A stretch of 64,000 bases of DNA from positions 1-64,000 of the forward strand of contig JAKPDL010000151.1 in the NCBI GenBank assembly GCA_029552825.1, in the 5' to 3' direction. The DNA is from Bacteroidota bacterium. Its GTDB lineage: Bacteria > Bacteroidota > Bacteroidia > Bacteroidales > VadinHA17. Shown here piece by piece: positions 34,120 through 43,745 of the stretch. A program made the position numbers and the translations under genes. The stretch's first letter is position 1, and every line of letters begins with the position of its first letter. Under the pieces are notes generated by a model. It made no database searches and was not told the origin of the DNA. It saw only the letters and a list, made by a program, of their open reading frames with translations.

Positions 34120-35301
34120 ATGAAAGAAAAGGTTATAATCTGCGTTATATGCTTTTATTTAACCAGTAGTTTATTAGGACAAACAAGAAAAGAACTGGAG
34201 GAGCAAAAGAAAAAGACACTTGAAGAAGTCGCTTATGTTGACAATATGATAAAGGAGACAGCCAAAAGGAAAAGCAGTAGTTTAAATGATTTAAGAATAC
34301 TTAATAACAAAATAATTCTTCAACAAAATATAATTAACGATATACAAAAAGAAAGTGAAATTGTAAACGAAAGAATCAAATTAAATGAACTTGCCATAAA
34401 ATTGATGGAAGAGGATTTAAAGAAAGTAAAGAAAGAGTATGAAAGGACTGTAATTAACACATACAAAGCAACTAAAGGATATCCATGGATAATATATGTT
34501 TTGTCTGCAAAGGATTTTAATCAAGGATACAAAAGGCTGAAATACTTGCAGCAATTAAGCAAATACAGAAGAAATGAAGCTGAAATAATAATGCAATTAA
34601 AAATAGAAATTGAAAGAATTAAGGAAGGACTAGAAAATGATTATAATGAACTGAAAAAGTTAAAAGATAGCGAAGAGGGTCAGAAGGAGCTATTACTAAA
34701 AGAAGTAAATAGAAAGAAATATTTAGTACAGGATTTAACGAAAAGAGAAAAAGAATTAAAACAGGAACTAGAAAAGAAGAAAAAAATCGCACAAAGAATT
34801 GAAAATGAAATTCTAAAAATTATAGAGGAAGAAAGGAAAAGGATAAATAAGACAGAAATTACACCAGAGGTAAAACTGGTAAGTGAAAATTTCGAAGGTA
34901 ATAAAGGAAGATTACCATGGCCGGTTGAAAACGGAATAATTACCGGTAATTTTGGGCTTCAAAAGCATAAAGAACTGGCTTTTGTTACGGAAAATAATCC
35001 TGGAATTGAAATAACAAGTTATGGACATACAATAGCAAGGAGTATTTTTGATGGAGAGGTTTCGAGAATTTTGACGATACCAGGAGCAAATATGGCAGTT
35101 ATTATTAAGCATGGAATATATTATACAGTTTATCAAAATCTTGTAAATGTTAAAGTAAAGGTTGGTGACAAAGTTAGAACCAGGCAAGAAATTGGAGAAG
35201 TATACTGTGATGAAGAAAAGGGTAAAAAAGCAATATTAAAATTTATGATTTTCAAGGATAAATTAAAACTCGATCCTGAACAATGGATTGTAAAGAAATA
35301 A
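34120..35301 (+). CDS. EnvC-like protein with degenerate LytM (M23) domain
   Basis: A 393-residue exported protein. After a signal peptide ending LLGQT, a long coiled coil (about 25-250) is followed by a LytM/M23 fold at about 270-393. The catalytic zinc ligands are lost: the usual HxGxD segment reads NNPGIEI, and the final HLH position reads LKFMI. This matches EnvC-type murein-hydrolase activators, which use an inactive LytM domain to switch on amidases during cell separation. It ends the flippase-dut-TPR-DUF4292 set, 9 bp after DUF4292. Confidence 0.87.
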   Translation: MKEKVIICVICFYLTSSLLGQTRKELEEQKKKTLEEVAYVDNMIKETAKRKSSSLNDLRILNNKIILQQNIINDIQKESEIVNERIKLNELAIKLMEEDLKKVKKEYERTVINTYKATKGYPWIIYVLSAKDFNQGYKRLKYLQQLSKYRRNEAEIIMQLKIEIERIKEGLENDYNELKKLKDSEEGQKELLLKEVNRKKYLVQDLTKREKELKQELEKKKKIAQRIENEILKIIEEERKRINKTEITPEVKLVSENFEGNKGRLPWPVENGIITGNFGLQKHKELAFVTENNPGIEITSYGHTIARSIFDGEVSRILTIPGANMAVIIKHGIYYTVYQNLVNVKVKVGDKVRTRQEIGEVYCDEEKGKKAILKFMIFKDKLKLDPEQWIVKK

Positions 35302-35380
35302 ATAGAATAAGGTTCTTTGAATGAAAGTGAAACAAAAGTTTAATTTTAAAGTATAAAGTACTATGTATTAATATTTAAAA

Positions 35381-35782
35381 ATGCACAAAAAAATAAAAAT
35401 AAGATCAGAGATAAAAAATTTGAGAATAGTTGAAAAAATAGTTGATGATATATCTGCTGAGATGGGTATAGATAGCAACTATTACGGTAAAATAATGGTT
35501 TCTACAATGGAAGCTGTAAATAATGCCATAGTACATGGGAATAAGTCGGATATAAATAAAGAGGTTGAAATTGAATTTGAATATAAAGGGATGGATTTGA
35601 AGGTTTCGGTTGAGGATGAAGGTAATGGATTTAATTATAATGAAATACCTGACCCAACACTGCCTGAAAATATTGAAAAGTTAACAGGAAGAGGAGTTTT
35701 TCTTATGAGAAAGCTCGCAGATGAAGTTAGATTCAATGAGAAAGGAAACAAGGTTACATTGATATTTAATAAAGTTAAATAG
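35381..35782 (+). CDS. Anti-sigma-type histidine-kinase-like ATPase
   Basis: A 133-residue GHKL ATPase domain of the RsbW/SpoIIAB type. Motifs are the N-box EAVNNAIVHGNK (about 46-57), G1 DEGNGF and G2 GRGVFLMRKLAD. These proteins usually bind a sigma factor or an anti-anti-sigma (STAS) protein, but no partner is encoded nearby. The stop TAG overlaps the GTG start of ybeY by one base, so the two are translationally coupled. Confidence 0.9.
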   Translation: MHKKIKIRSEIKNLRIVEKIVDDISAEMGIDSNYYGKIMVSTMEAVNNAIVHGNKSDINKEVEIEFEYKGMDLKVSVEDEGNGFNYNEIPDPTLPENIEKLTGRGVFLMRKLADEVRFNEKGNKVTLIFNKVK

Positions 35783-36195
35783 TGAGATTTTTCTATTATC
35801 AAGTAAAGTACAGAATTAAAAATAGCAGGAAGTTATTAAAGAGTTTGGAAGAGGTCATCAGAAATTATAATTATATACCTGGTGACCTCAATTATATTAT
35901 TACAAACAACAGAGAGATAAAAGAACTTAATAAGAAATTTCTAAAACATAATTATGCAACAGATGTAATAAGCTTTAAATATGATGAGGGAAATGTTATA
36001 AATGGTGAAGTTTATATAAGCATTGAAAAAGTAAAAGCAAATGCCAGGAAATATCGAGTATCTGTTAAGAATGAGTTAGAAAGAGTGTTAATTCACGGAA
36101 CTCTTCATTTATGTGGATTCCTTGATTATAATGAAAAGGAAAGGGAAAAGATGAGAAGTGAGGAAAATCTGTGGATAGAAAAATTTGGAGATTAA
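35782..36195 (+). CDS. ybeY: Endoribonuclease YbeY (rRNA maturation)
   Basis: Metal-dependent RNase involved in 16S rRNA 3' maturation and ribosome quality control. It has 137 residues, starting at a GTG that overlaps the previous stop by one base. The family motif normally supplies three His ligands (HGxLHLxGYDH). Here it reads [13 protein letters not shown], keeping two His (HGTLH) with Asp at the third position. A D/K-type third position is, as I recall, common in Bacteroidota YbeY, so it may still be active. The rest fits: [13 protein letters not shown] and GEVYISIEK. Its end is nearly adjacent to mnmG. Confidence 0.9.
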   Translation: MRFFYYQVKYRIKNSRKLLKSLEEVIRNYNYIPGDLNYIITNNREIKELNKKFLKHNYATDVISFKYDEGNVINGEVYISIEKVKANARKYRVSVKNELERVLIHGTLHLCGFLDYNEKEREKMRSEENLWIEKFGD

Positions 36196-36197
36196 TT

Positions 36198-38072
36198 ATG
36201 GAATTCAATTATGATATTGTAGTAGTAGGTGGTGGGCATGCTGGATGTGAAGCAGCTCATATTGCAGCAAAAATGGGTGCTAGAACTGTGCTGATAACGA
36301 TGGACATGACGAAATTTGCTCAAATGTCATGCAATCCTGCAATGGGTGGAATAGCCAAAGGCCAGATTATAAGAGAAATTGATGCATTAGGAGGAATGAG
36401 CGGGATTATAACAGATAAAAGTATGATACAATTCAGGATGTTGAATAGATCGAAGGGACCTGCAATGTGGAGTCCGAGGGCGCAATGCGATAGACAAATG
36501 TTCTCAAGAGAATGGAGAAAGGTACTTGAAAATACTGAAAATCTTTATATATGGCAAGAACCTGTAGTTAAAGTCATTATACAGGAGAATAAAGTAAATG
36601 GAATAGAAACAATATCAGGAACAAAATTTAATTCAAAAGCTGTTATTATAACTGCGGGAACATTTTTAAATGGTTTAATACATGTAGGATTAAAAAATTA
36701 TCAGGGAGGAAGAACCGGAGAATTGGCGTCAACTGGTTTAAGTGATCAATTAAGAGATGAAGGATTCATTGTAGGAAGGTTAAAAACAGGGACAAGTGCA
36801 AGAATTGATGGTAGGAGCTTGAATTTTTCGAAAATGATTGAGCAAAAGGGTGACGGAGATGGAAGATGTTTTTCTTTTATGCATAATAAGTTATTTATTA
36901 AAAATGAAAAAAGTTGTTATATAACTTATACTAATGAAGAAGTACATGAAGAGTTAAGAAAGGGATTGAAATTTAGTCCTTTGTATACAGGAATAATAAA
37001 AGGAAGAGGTCCAAGATATTGTCCAAGCATAGAAGATAAAATCGTAACGTTTAAAGAAAAGAAATCACATCAAATGTTTATAGAGCCTGAAGGATGGGAA
37101 ACAAATGAATATTATATAAATGGATTTGCTAGTAGCTTGCCGCTTGATGTTCAATTGAAAGCGTTAAGAAAAATACCAGGTCTTGAAAATGTTGAAATTT
37201 TCAGGCCTGGATACGCAATAGAATATGATTATTTTCCACCAACGCAATTAAAACATAACCTTGAAACGAAATTGGTTGATGGATTATTTTTTGCAGGACA
37301 GGTAAATGGTACCACAGGCTATGAAGAAGCCGCAGCGCAAGGATTAATAGCAGGGATAAATGCTGTTTTAAAAATTAAAGGAAAGAAACCATTTGTGATG
37401 ACAAGAGATGAATCATATATAGGAGTTTTAATTGATGATCTGGTCATAAAAGGGATTGATGAACCTTATAGGATGTTTACTTCAAGAGCTGAATACAGAA
37501 TACTTCTTAGACAGGATAACGCTGACGAAAGATTAACACGAAAAGGATATGAACTGGGAACAATTGGAGAAGATAGAATAAGAAGATTAGAGGAGAAAGA
37601 AGAAATGGTAAATGAAATTATCGAGTTTGTAAAAAAAGAAAGCATTGAACCAGAAAAGATAAATGAATTTTTAACGCAAAAGGAAACCTCATGCTTAATA
37701 CAAAAAACAAAATTGATAAATATAGCACTAAGACCTCAAATCGGTTTAAAGGAATTACTGGAAAGGGTAAGGAAAGCAAAAGATCTAAAGGCTTTAAAAT
37801 CGGAAAGAGTTGATGAAATATTTGAATGTGCCGAAATTAAGATAAAATATGAAGGATATATTAAAAGAGAGAGACAAATTGCTGATAAAATAAAGAGGCT
37901 GGAAACATTAAGAATTCCAGAAGACATAAATTATAATGAATTATTATCAATATCAACAGAAGGAAGACAAAAGTTGAACCGGATAAGACCAGAGACCATT
38001 GGTCAGGCAAGCAGAATTAGTGGTGTTTCACCTTCAGATATCAATGTTTTGCTTATGTATCTGGGGAGATAA
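36198..38072 (+). CDS. mnmG: tRNA uridine-5-carboxymethylaminomethyl modification enzyme MnmG
   Basis: FAD protein that, with MnmE, installs carboxymethylaminomethyl at U34 of tRNAs reading A/G-ending codons. It has 624 residues. The start at 36198 gives [21 protein letters not shown]; an ATG at 36171 lies inside ybeY and adds a non-family stretch. Conserved segments are the FAD motif [30 protein letters not shown], the glycine-rich FAD site and [21 protein letters not shown]. mnmE is not in the window. mnmG often lies near chromosome origins; the stop is followed directly by a parS-type site. Confidence 0.97.
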   Translation: MEFNYDIVVVGGGHAGCEAAHIAAKMGARTVLITMDMTKFAQMSCNPAMGGIAKGQIIREIDALGGMSGIITDKSMIQFRMLNRSKGPAMWSPRAQCDRQMFSREWRKVLENTENLYIWQEPVVKVIIQENKVNGIETISGTKFNSKAVIITAGTFLNGLIHVGLKNYQGGRTGELASTGLSDQLRDEGFIVGRLKTGTSARIDGRSLNFSKMIEQKGDGDGRCFSFMHNKLFIKNEKSCYITYTNEEVHEELRKGLKFSPLYTGIIKGRGPRYCPSIEDKIVTFKEKKSHQMFIEPEGWETNEYYINGFASSLPLDVQLKALRKIPGLENVEIFRPGYAIEYDYFPPTQLKHNLETKLVDGLFFAGQVNGTTGYEEAAAQGLIAGINAVLKIKGKKPFVMTRDESYIGVLIDDLVIKGIDEPYRMFTSRAEYRILLRQDNADERLTRKGYELGTIGEDRIRRLEEKEEMVNEIIEFVKKESIEPEKINEFLTQKETSCLIQKTKLINIALRPQIGLKELLERVRKAKDLKALKSERVDEIFECAEIKIKYEGYIKRERQIADKIKRLETLRIPEDINYNELLSISTEGRQKLNRIRPETIGQASRISGVSPSDINVLLMYLGR

Positions 38073-38073
38073 A

Positions 38074-38089
38074 TGTTCCACGTGGAACA
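38074..38089. other. parS-type ParB binding site
   Basis: The 16-mer TGTTCCACGTGGAACA is a perfect palindrome and matches the bacterial parS consensus TGTTNCACGTGNAACA at every fixed position. The palindrome extends one base each side (38073-38090). It begins two bases after the mnmG stop codon, in a 44-base intergenic gap. The match is exact; ParB binding is inferred. Confidence 0.8.
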
Positions 38090-38116
38090 TTTTTTTAAAT
38101 TTTAAAATTTATTTTC

Positions 38117-39733
38117 ATGATATCTGGCAATTTGATAGATATTTTCGAAAGAACAATATACCCTGCTGAGATTGAGATAGAGAACGGCAGGATAAGAAAG
38201 ATAAAGAGAAAAGAAAGAAATGAGGAATTTTACATAATACCCGGACTAATTGATTCCCATATCCATATAGAGAGTTCAATGTGTACACCGGGGTCATTTT
38301 CTGAAGAAGCTGTTTCACGTGGAACAACAGCAGTAGTTTCTGACCCTCATGAAATAGCAAATGTTCTGGGTATTGCTGGAGTTAATTTTATGATTGAAGA
38401 TGGACTGAAGGTTCCCTTGAAGTTCTTCTTCGGAGCACCTTCGTGTGTACCAGCCACACCTTTTGAAACTTCAGGAGCTGAAATCGGAATAAACGATATT
38501 GATATGCTCCTGAGCAAACCAGAGATAAAATATCTGGCCGAAATGATGAATTTCCCAGGTGTTATTTATGAAGATAAAGATGTATTAAGCAAAATAAAAA
38601 TTGCCCATAAATATAAAAAGCCAGTTGACGGACATGCACCCGGATTATCAGGAGATAACCTGAGAAAATATATTGAGGCTGGTATTTCTACCGATCATGA
38701 ATGTGTGACCCTTGAGGAAGCTAAAGAAAAAATAGGCCTTGGAATGAAGGTCATGATTCGTGAAGGAAGCGCTGCAAGAAATCTGGATTCTTTAAAGGAA
38801 CTAATAAGAACAAATCCGGATATGGTCATGTTATGTAGTGACGACCTGCATCCGGAGATGCTTGCAAGAAGGCACATTGGACTACTTGTTGCACAACTTG
38901 TAAATGAAGGTTTTGACCTCTTTGATGTTATACGACTGTGCACCTTAAACCCTACCCGGCACTACAAACTTGAAACCGGACTTCTCAGAGAAGGCGACCC
39001 GGCAGATTTTATTATTGTTGATACTCCTTACAGAATGAATGTTCTGGAGACCTGGATAAACGGGGAGAAAGTCTTCGATCGTGGTAAACTACTTTATGAA
39101 TATAAAGGAGGAACTCCTGCAAACAAATTCAATTGTTCTGAAATAACAACCCAACAAATTTCAGTAAAGATCAGCGGAAACCAGATCCGTGTAATAGAAG
39201 CATTTGATGGACAAATTTTTACAAAAGAAGTAATTGTGCCGGTAAGAAATGATTCATTTATAACTCAAAATCCTTCTGAAGATCTCCTGAAAATTGTTGT
39301 TAAGGACAGATATAATGACTCTTCCCTTGCGGTAGGTTTTATAAAAGGCTTCGGGCTCAAAAAGGGTGCGTTTGCAAGCTCTGTAGCACACGACAGCCAT
39401 AACATCATTTGTGTTGGTACAAATGATAATGATATAGTAAATGCAATAAACGCAATTATTAAACTACGGGGAGGACTATCTGTTGCAGCGGGTAGTAATA
39501 TAGAAACGCTTTCGCTACCCATTGCTGGAATAATGTCTGACAGACCGGTAAAAGAGATAGCTGGAAAATACGAAATATTGTCGGGAATCGTAAAAGAACT
39601 CGGCTGCCAGCTTGAAGCACCCTTTATGACACTATCTTTCATGGCACTGCTTGTAATACCTGAACTTAAGTTAAGTGATCGTGGCCTGTTTGATTCAAAA
39701 CAGTTCAAATTTGTTCCCCTCACAGTTAGCTGA
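38117..39733 (+). CDS. ade: Adenine deaminase
   Basis: Converts adenine to hypoxanthine and ammonia with a dinuclear metal centre. It has 538 residues. Markers are the metal-binding SHIHIESSM (HxHxE, about 54-62), SRGTTAVVSDPHEIANVLG, GHAPGL and the C-terminal VAHDSHN...GLSVAAG segment typical of Ade. The start ATG at 38117 is 27 bases after a parS-type site, and a second parS-type site lies inside the gene (38311-38326) at the SRGT codons. GC content rises sharply at this gene relative to mnmG. Adenine may come from mtnP. Confidence 0.95.
   Translation: MISGNLIDIFERTIYPAEIEIENGRIRKIKRKERNEEFYIIPGLIDSHIHIESSMCTPGSFSEEAVSRGTTAVVSDPHEIANVLGIAGVNFMIEDGLKVPLKFFFGAPSCVPATPFETSGAEIGINDIDMLLSKPEIKYLAEMMNFPGVIYEDKDVLSKIKIAHKYKKPVDGHAPGLSGDNLRKYIEAGISTDHECVTLEEAKEKIGLGMKVMIREGSAARNLDSLKELIRTNPDMVMLCSDDLHPEMLARRHIGLLVAQLVNEGFDLFDVIRLCTLNPTRHYKLETGLLREGDPADFIIVDTPYRMNVLETWINGEKVFDRGKLLYEYKGGTPANKFNCSEITTQQISVKISGNQIRVIEAFDGQIFTKEVIVPVRNDSFITQNPSEDLLKIVVKDRYNDSSLAVGFIKGFGLKKGAFASSVAHDSHNIICVGTNDNDIVNAINAIIKLRGGLSVAAGSNIETLSLPIAGIMSDRPVKEIAGKYEILSGIVKELGCQLEAPFMTLSFMALLVIPELKLSDRGLFDSKQFKFVPLTVS
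38311..38326. other. Second parS-type site, inside ade
   Basis: TGTTTCACGTGGAACA matches the parS consensus at all fixed positions; the two halves differ only at the degenerate base. It encodes part of A-V-S-R-G-T, a conserved stretch, so protein constraint contributes, but intragenic parS sites are well known. It is 237 bases from the first site. Confidence 0.65.
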
Positions 39734-39819
39734 TATTTTCTGATATTTTAAAGATTAATGCATTGTAATTCAACATAATAACAATTAGATGCTGAATTAC
39801 AGGAAAGTAATTATTTTAG

Positions 39820-39827
39820 TATTTTTG
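39820..39827 (+). promoter_or_regulatory. -7 promoter box for uvrC
   Basis: TATTTTTG matches TAnnTTTG, 17 bases upstream of the uvrC ATG at 39845, in a 111-base gap after ade. -33 element not clear. Confidence 0.45.
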
Positions 39828-39844
39828 CATGCAACTGGTTAATA

Positions 39845-41650
39845 ATGACAATAGATCCGAAATCAATACTGCCAGTGCTTCCTTCAAAGCCAGGAGTATA
39901 TCAGTTTCTGGATTCCTCGGGCAGGATATTATATGTAGGAAAAGCACGTAATCTCAAAAAGAGAATAAGCTCATATTTTTCAAAAAGACAGCCGGGAAAA
40001 ACAGCTGTAATGCTGAGCCACGCAGCTTCGCTTCACCATATTGTTACAGAAACTGAATCAGATGCCCTGCTGCTCGAAAATAATCTGATTAAGAAACATC
40101 AACCCAGATATAACATTCTTCTTAAAGATGATAAAACATATCCATGGATTTGTGTTAAGAAAGAACCGTTTCCAAGAATTTTCAGTACCCGCAAAGTTAT
40201 ACGCGACGGGTCGGAATATTTCGGTCCTTATACTTCAGTTCAAATGGTCAAAACAATACTGGACCTTGTAAGACAACTTTATCCTTTGAGGACCTGTAAT
40301 CTGAGTCTTACTGAAAATAATATAAAAAAAGGAAAATTCAAAGCATGTCTCGAATATCATATTGGAAGATGTAAAGCCCCATGTATTGGATTGCAGACGG
40401 CAGAAGATTATAGTTTCAGCATTTCACAGATCCGGGACATTATTAAAGGCAATATTTCCGAGGTGATAAATCATCTCGAAGCTCTTATGAAATCTTATGC
40501 CTCTGAGCTTAGATTTGAAGATGCTCAGAGGGTAAAAGAAAAAATAGAACTGCTTTCAAGATACAGAAGTAAATCAGTGATTGTAAGTACGTTTATCAGA
40601 AATGTTGATGTTTTCGGATATGCTGAAGATAATAACAGGGCTTATATTAATTATTTGAGAGTACATAATGGCGCTGTAATACAGGCTTTTACACTAGAAA
40701 TTCAAAGTCGTCTGGAGGAGGAAAAGGAGACTCTTCTCGGGCTTGGTATTACTGAAATAAAACAGAAGATATCAAGTAATGCCAGAGAAGCAATAGTGCC
40801 TTTTTTACCTGATTTTCCTGAGCCAGGTATAAAATATACAGTGCCTGCGGCCGGTGAAAAACGTAAACTGCTTGAACTTGCTGTCAGAAATGCTATGTAT
40901 TACAGGCAGGAGCAACAAAAGCGAAGGGAGGAAAGGGAGAGGGAAAAAGAAAAAAAATCAAAACTTGAAAAGGTTAAAGCAGACTTACACCTGCCTTTAA
41001 TTCCCAAACATATTGAATGTTTTGATAATTCCAATCTCATGGGAGAAAACCCGGTCGCAGCATGCGTTGTTTTCAGAAACGGAATCCCTTCAAAATCAGA
41101 ATACCGGCATTATAATATAAAAACAGTGAAAGGTCCCGATGATTACTCTTCAATGGAAGAGATCGTTTATCGGCGGTATAGCAGAATGCTTGATGAGAAT
41201 CAGTCTTTGCCCGACCTGGTAATAATTGACGGTGGAAAAGGACAGTTGAATGCCGCATTGAAAAGCCTTGAAAAACTTAATCTCGAGACCAAAATACCAG
41301 TTATAGGCATTGCTAAAAAGCTGGAAGAGATATATTTTCCAGGTGATTCACTTCCTTTTTACCTTGATAAAACTTCATATACCCTGCGCCTTATTCAGCA
41401 AATAAGAAATGAAGCCCACCGGTTCGGATTAAGTTTTCACCGGAAAAAAAGATCCATGCAAATGATATTTTCAGAACTGGACAATATAAAAGGAATAGGC
41501 CCTAAAACAAAAGAGATTCTAATGAAACATTTTAATTCAATTGATGATATTAAAAGTGCCCCTGGACAGGAAATTGAAAAACTTATAGGCAAATCAAAAG
41601 CCAGAATATTACGAAACCACTTTTCAGCTAATACCCGGAATGAAACATAA
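39845..41650 (+). CDS. uvrC: Excinuclease ABC subunit C
   Basis: Makes both incisions in nucleotide excision repair with UvrA and UvrB. It has 601 residues, the family length. The N-terminal GIY-YIG nuclease is KPGVYQFLDSSGRILYVGKARNL (about 14-36), the UVR coiled-coil region follows near 200-240 (FEDAQRVKEKIELL), the RNase H-like nuclease has IECFDNSNLMG with its catalytic Asp (about 397), and two helix-hairpin-helix motifs close the protein (LDNIKGIGPKTKEILMKHF). All features look intact. Monocistronic, with a good promoter box upstream. Confidence 0.97.
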   Translation: MTIDPKSILPVLPSKPGVYQFLDSSGRILYVGKARNLKKRISSYFSKRQPGKTAVMLSHAASLHHIVTETESDALLLENNLIKKHQPRYNILLKDDKTYPWICVKKEPFPRIFSTRKVIRDGSEYFGPYTSVQMVKTILDLVRQLYPLRTCNLSLTENNIKKGKFKACLEYHIGRCKAPCIGLQTAEDYSFSISQIRDIIKGNISEVINHLEALMKSYASELRFEDAQRVKEKIELLSRYRSKSVIVSTFIRNVDVFGYAEDNNRAYINYLRVHNGAVIQAFTLEIQSRLEEEKETLLGLGITEIKQKISSNAREAIVPFLPDFPEPGIKYTVPAAGEKRKLLELAVRNAMYYRQEQQKRREEREREKEKKSKLEKVKADLHLPLIPKHIECFDNSNLMGENPVAACVVFRNGIPSKSEYRHYNIKTVKGPDDYSSMEEIVYRRYSRMLDENQSLPDLVIIDGGKGQLNAALKSLEKLNLETKIPVIGIAKKLEEIYFPGDSLPFYLDKTSYTLRLIQQIRNEAHRFGLSFHRKKRSMQMIFSELDNIKGIGPKTKEILMKHFNSIDDIKSAPGQEIEKLIGKSKARILRNHFSANTRNET

Positions 41651-41747
41651 TTCGACTTTCGACCAGATAGATACCAATATACCGATTAAGTATATGGAAA
41701 TATTATAAGATTAAATGAATGGTCAATTATCAGTTTTGCACTATAAA

Positions 41748-42365
41748 TCAACTAATCTTCAATTTTATGCCAAGAGCTTCCTCAAGCTTTTCTTTAAGAA
41801 CTTCTGGACTGTCAAGATGAATTGCTTTAATGCCAAGTTTTTCAGCTGCCCCTGCATTAATATCTGAATCATCAATAAACAGAGACTCTTCCGGTTTGAG
41901 CATATATTTATCAAGAAATATTCTGAAAATTCTTTTGTCGGGCTTTGAAGCGTTAAGCCTTGCCGAAATTTCTCCACCGTCAAAAAACATGAAAAAGTTG
42001 TATTTGTTTTTCACCTCATCGAAAATATCATCAGGGAAGTTTGACAGATAATAGAGTCTGTAGCCTCTTTTTTTAAGCTCCGGAAGGAGTTTGGCATTAT
42101 TATGGATGGGAGATATTATTTTCAGCCTTAAATCAAATATGGCCCTTATTTCGCTTTCAGAAAGGGTAGATTTTTTTGCTATTATTTTTATTGCCTGTGG
42201 AGTGGTTATATCTCCATTATCCAGCTTAAGCCACTCCTCACTGTGAAAAACATCCTTAAGTATGAGGCTAATTTCTGTATCTTTATAACCTGCATTTTTC
42301 AAATAATCAGCTGGTTTCCAGTTTATCAGAACATTACCTAGATCAAATATTATTGCTTTTATCAT
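41748..42365 (-). CDS. HAD-superfamily hydrolase
   Basis: A 205-residue phosphatase-type HAD protein. Motif I is IIFDLGNVLINW (about 6-16), motif II is in YYLSNFPDD, motif III is KPDKRIF and motif IV is LFIDDSDINAGAA, so all four are intact. The substrate is unknown; related enzymes are sugar-phosphate phosphatases or epoxide/haloacid-type hydrolases. The start at 42365 overlaps the pfkA stop as ATGA, a classic translational coupling; the longer frame from 42416 intrudes into pfkA. Confidence 0.9.
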   Translation of the reverse strand: MIKAIIFDLGNVLINWKPADYLKNAGYKDTEISLILKDVFHSEEWLKLDNGDITTPQAIKIIAKKSTLSESEIRAIFDLRLKIISPIHNNAKLLPELKKRGYRLYYLSNFPDDIFDEVKNKYNFFMFFDGGEISARLNASKPDKRIFRIFLDKYMLKPEESLFIDDSDINAGAAEKLGIKAIHLDSPEVLKEKLEEALGIKLKIS

Positions 42366-43687
42366 GGGTTCTTCATAGTTGAAGGCTGACCTGTTGCTTC
42401 GAGCACATGCCACCACAGTTCACCGTTGACGTCTATTTTCTTCCGCTGTGAAGTGGCAAGCGGAATGGGAATAAGCGTAAACATATCATTCCAGTAGCCG
42501 ACAACAAAGTCTGTTCTACCTGCCATTGCCGCATGTACGGCATTTTGTGCCAGAAGGTTGCAGAATTTGCTGTCATTCGGGATGGCAGGCGCGCTCCTTA
42601 TTATATAACTTGGATCAATATATCTCAGGCTAAAAGGAAAGCCTTTATCGGTAAATTCTTCAGTTATCTTTTCTTTCAGATAAACACCTATATCCCTGTG
42701 TTTAATATTTCCTGAAGCATCTTTGATTTCTTCGGTTTTTTCAAAAAGATCCTGGCCGGCTCCTTCTGCAACAACAATCACTGCATGATGTTTTTCTTCG
42801 AGTCTTTTTCTTAAAATCTTGAGAAAACCTCTGGGACCATAAAGATCAAATGGTACTTCGGGTATAAGCACAAAATTCACTTCCTGAATTGATAAGGCAG
42901 CGTGAGCAGCTATGAAACCCGAATCGCGGCCCATTAGCTTAATGAGTGCGATGCCGTTATATGCTCCTGATGCTTCATTATGAGCATTTCTGATTATGTC
43001 ATTTGCAATTGAAAAGGCTGTTTCAAATCCAAAGGATTTTTCAATAAAACTTATGTCGTTATCAATTGTTTTTGGTATTCCTGCAACTGCAATTTTAAGG
43101 TTTCTTTTTGTGATTTCTTCGTGAATTGCATGAGCTCCTCTCAATGTCCCATCACCGCCAATGCAAAATAGAATATTAACGTTTAAAATTTCGAGGGTAT
43201 CAACCATTTGAGCCGGATCCTGATGCCCTCTTGATGAGCCCAGAAAGCTACCGCCACTGAGATGTATATTGCTTACCAATTCAGGAGTCAGCTCAACAAC
43301 TGGATGATTGTATTTAGCTACCAGACCTTCATAACCATACTTTATGCCGAGAATCCTGGTAACTCCATATCTGTAATAGAGCTCATGTACAAGACTTCTA
43401 ATTACATTATTTAGTCCGGGACATAATCCGCCACAGGTTACTATAGCAACTTTTGTTTTTGCAGGTTCGAAAAATATATTTTCGCGTGGGCCTGCTTTTT
43501 CAAAAGAAAGCGGGTTTTCACCTTTTTCAAGGCAGCGTTTGAAATTAGAAAGAGAAACGTCATAGAGAATTCTTTCGTCCTCTTCCAGAAATTTGAATAG
43601 AGGAGTATAATTTCTTACGGTCTGAAGTAATGGCGACTTTATATTTGTTCGCCCAAGGGTCTTAACAATAAAATCCTCGTGGGTCAT
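42362..43687 (-). CDS. pfkA: 6-phosphofructokinase, long clade (ATP-type signature)
   Basis: Phosphorylates fructose-6-phosphate to fructose-1,6-bisphosphate. At 441 residues it belongs to the long group that includes plant and trypanosome enzymes. The donor-specificity positions are GGDGT (177-181, Gly for ATP) and PKTIDND (205-211), where Lys follows Pro as in PPi-type enzymes. The Gly/Lys pairing is that of trypanosome-type ATP-dependent PFK, so ATP is likely, with PPi not excluded. Also seen are TCGGLCPGLN and SSRGHQD. It overlaps the HAD gene by four bases. Confidence 0.92.
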   Translation of the reverse strand: MTHEDFIVKTLGRTNIKSPLLQTVRNYTPLFKFLEEDERILYDVSLSNFKRCLEKGENPLSFEKAGPRENIFFEPAKTKVAIVTCGGLCPGLNNVIRSLVHELYYRYGVTRILGIKYGYEGLVAKYNHPVVELTPELVSNIHLSGGSFLGSSRGHQDPAQMVDTLEILNVNILFCIGGDGTLRGAHAIHEEITKRNLKIAVAGIPKTIDNDISFIEKSFGFETAFSIANDIIRNAHNEASGAYNGIALIKLMGRDSGFIAAHAALSIQEVNFVLIPEVPFDLYGPRGFLKILRKRLEEKHHAVIVVAEGAGQDLFEKTEEIKDASGNIKHRDIGVYLKEKITEEFTDKGFPFSLRYIDPSYIIRSAPAIPNDSKFCNLLAQNAVHAAMAGRTDFVVGYWNDMFTLIPIPLATSQRKKIDVNGELWWHVLEATGQPSTMKNP

Positions 43688-43745
43688 TATTTTACTTTTT
43701 ATGGATTTACAGCTGATGCTTTTACATTATCTGATAACCTGTATC

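Noticed and set aside
36171-36197. Upstream ATG for mnmG at 36171
   Set aside because: It lies inside ybeY and adds nine residues that are not family-like; the start at 36198 fits the FAD motif spacing.
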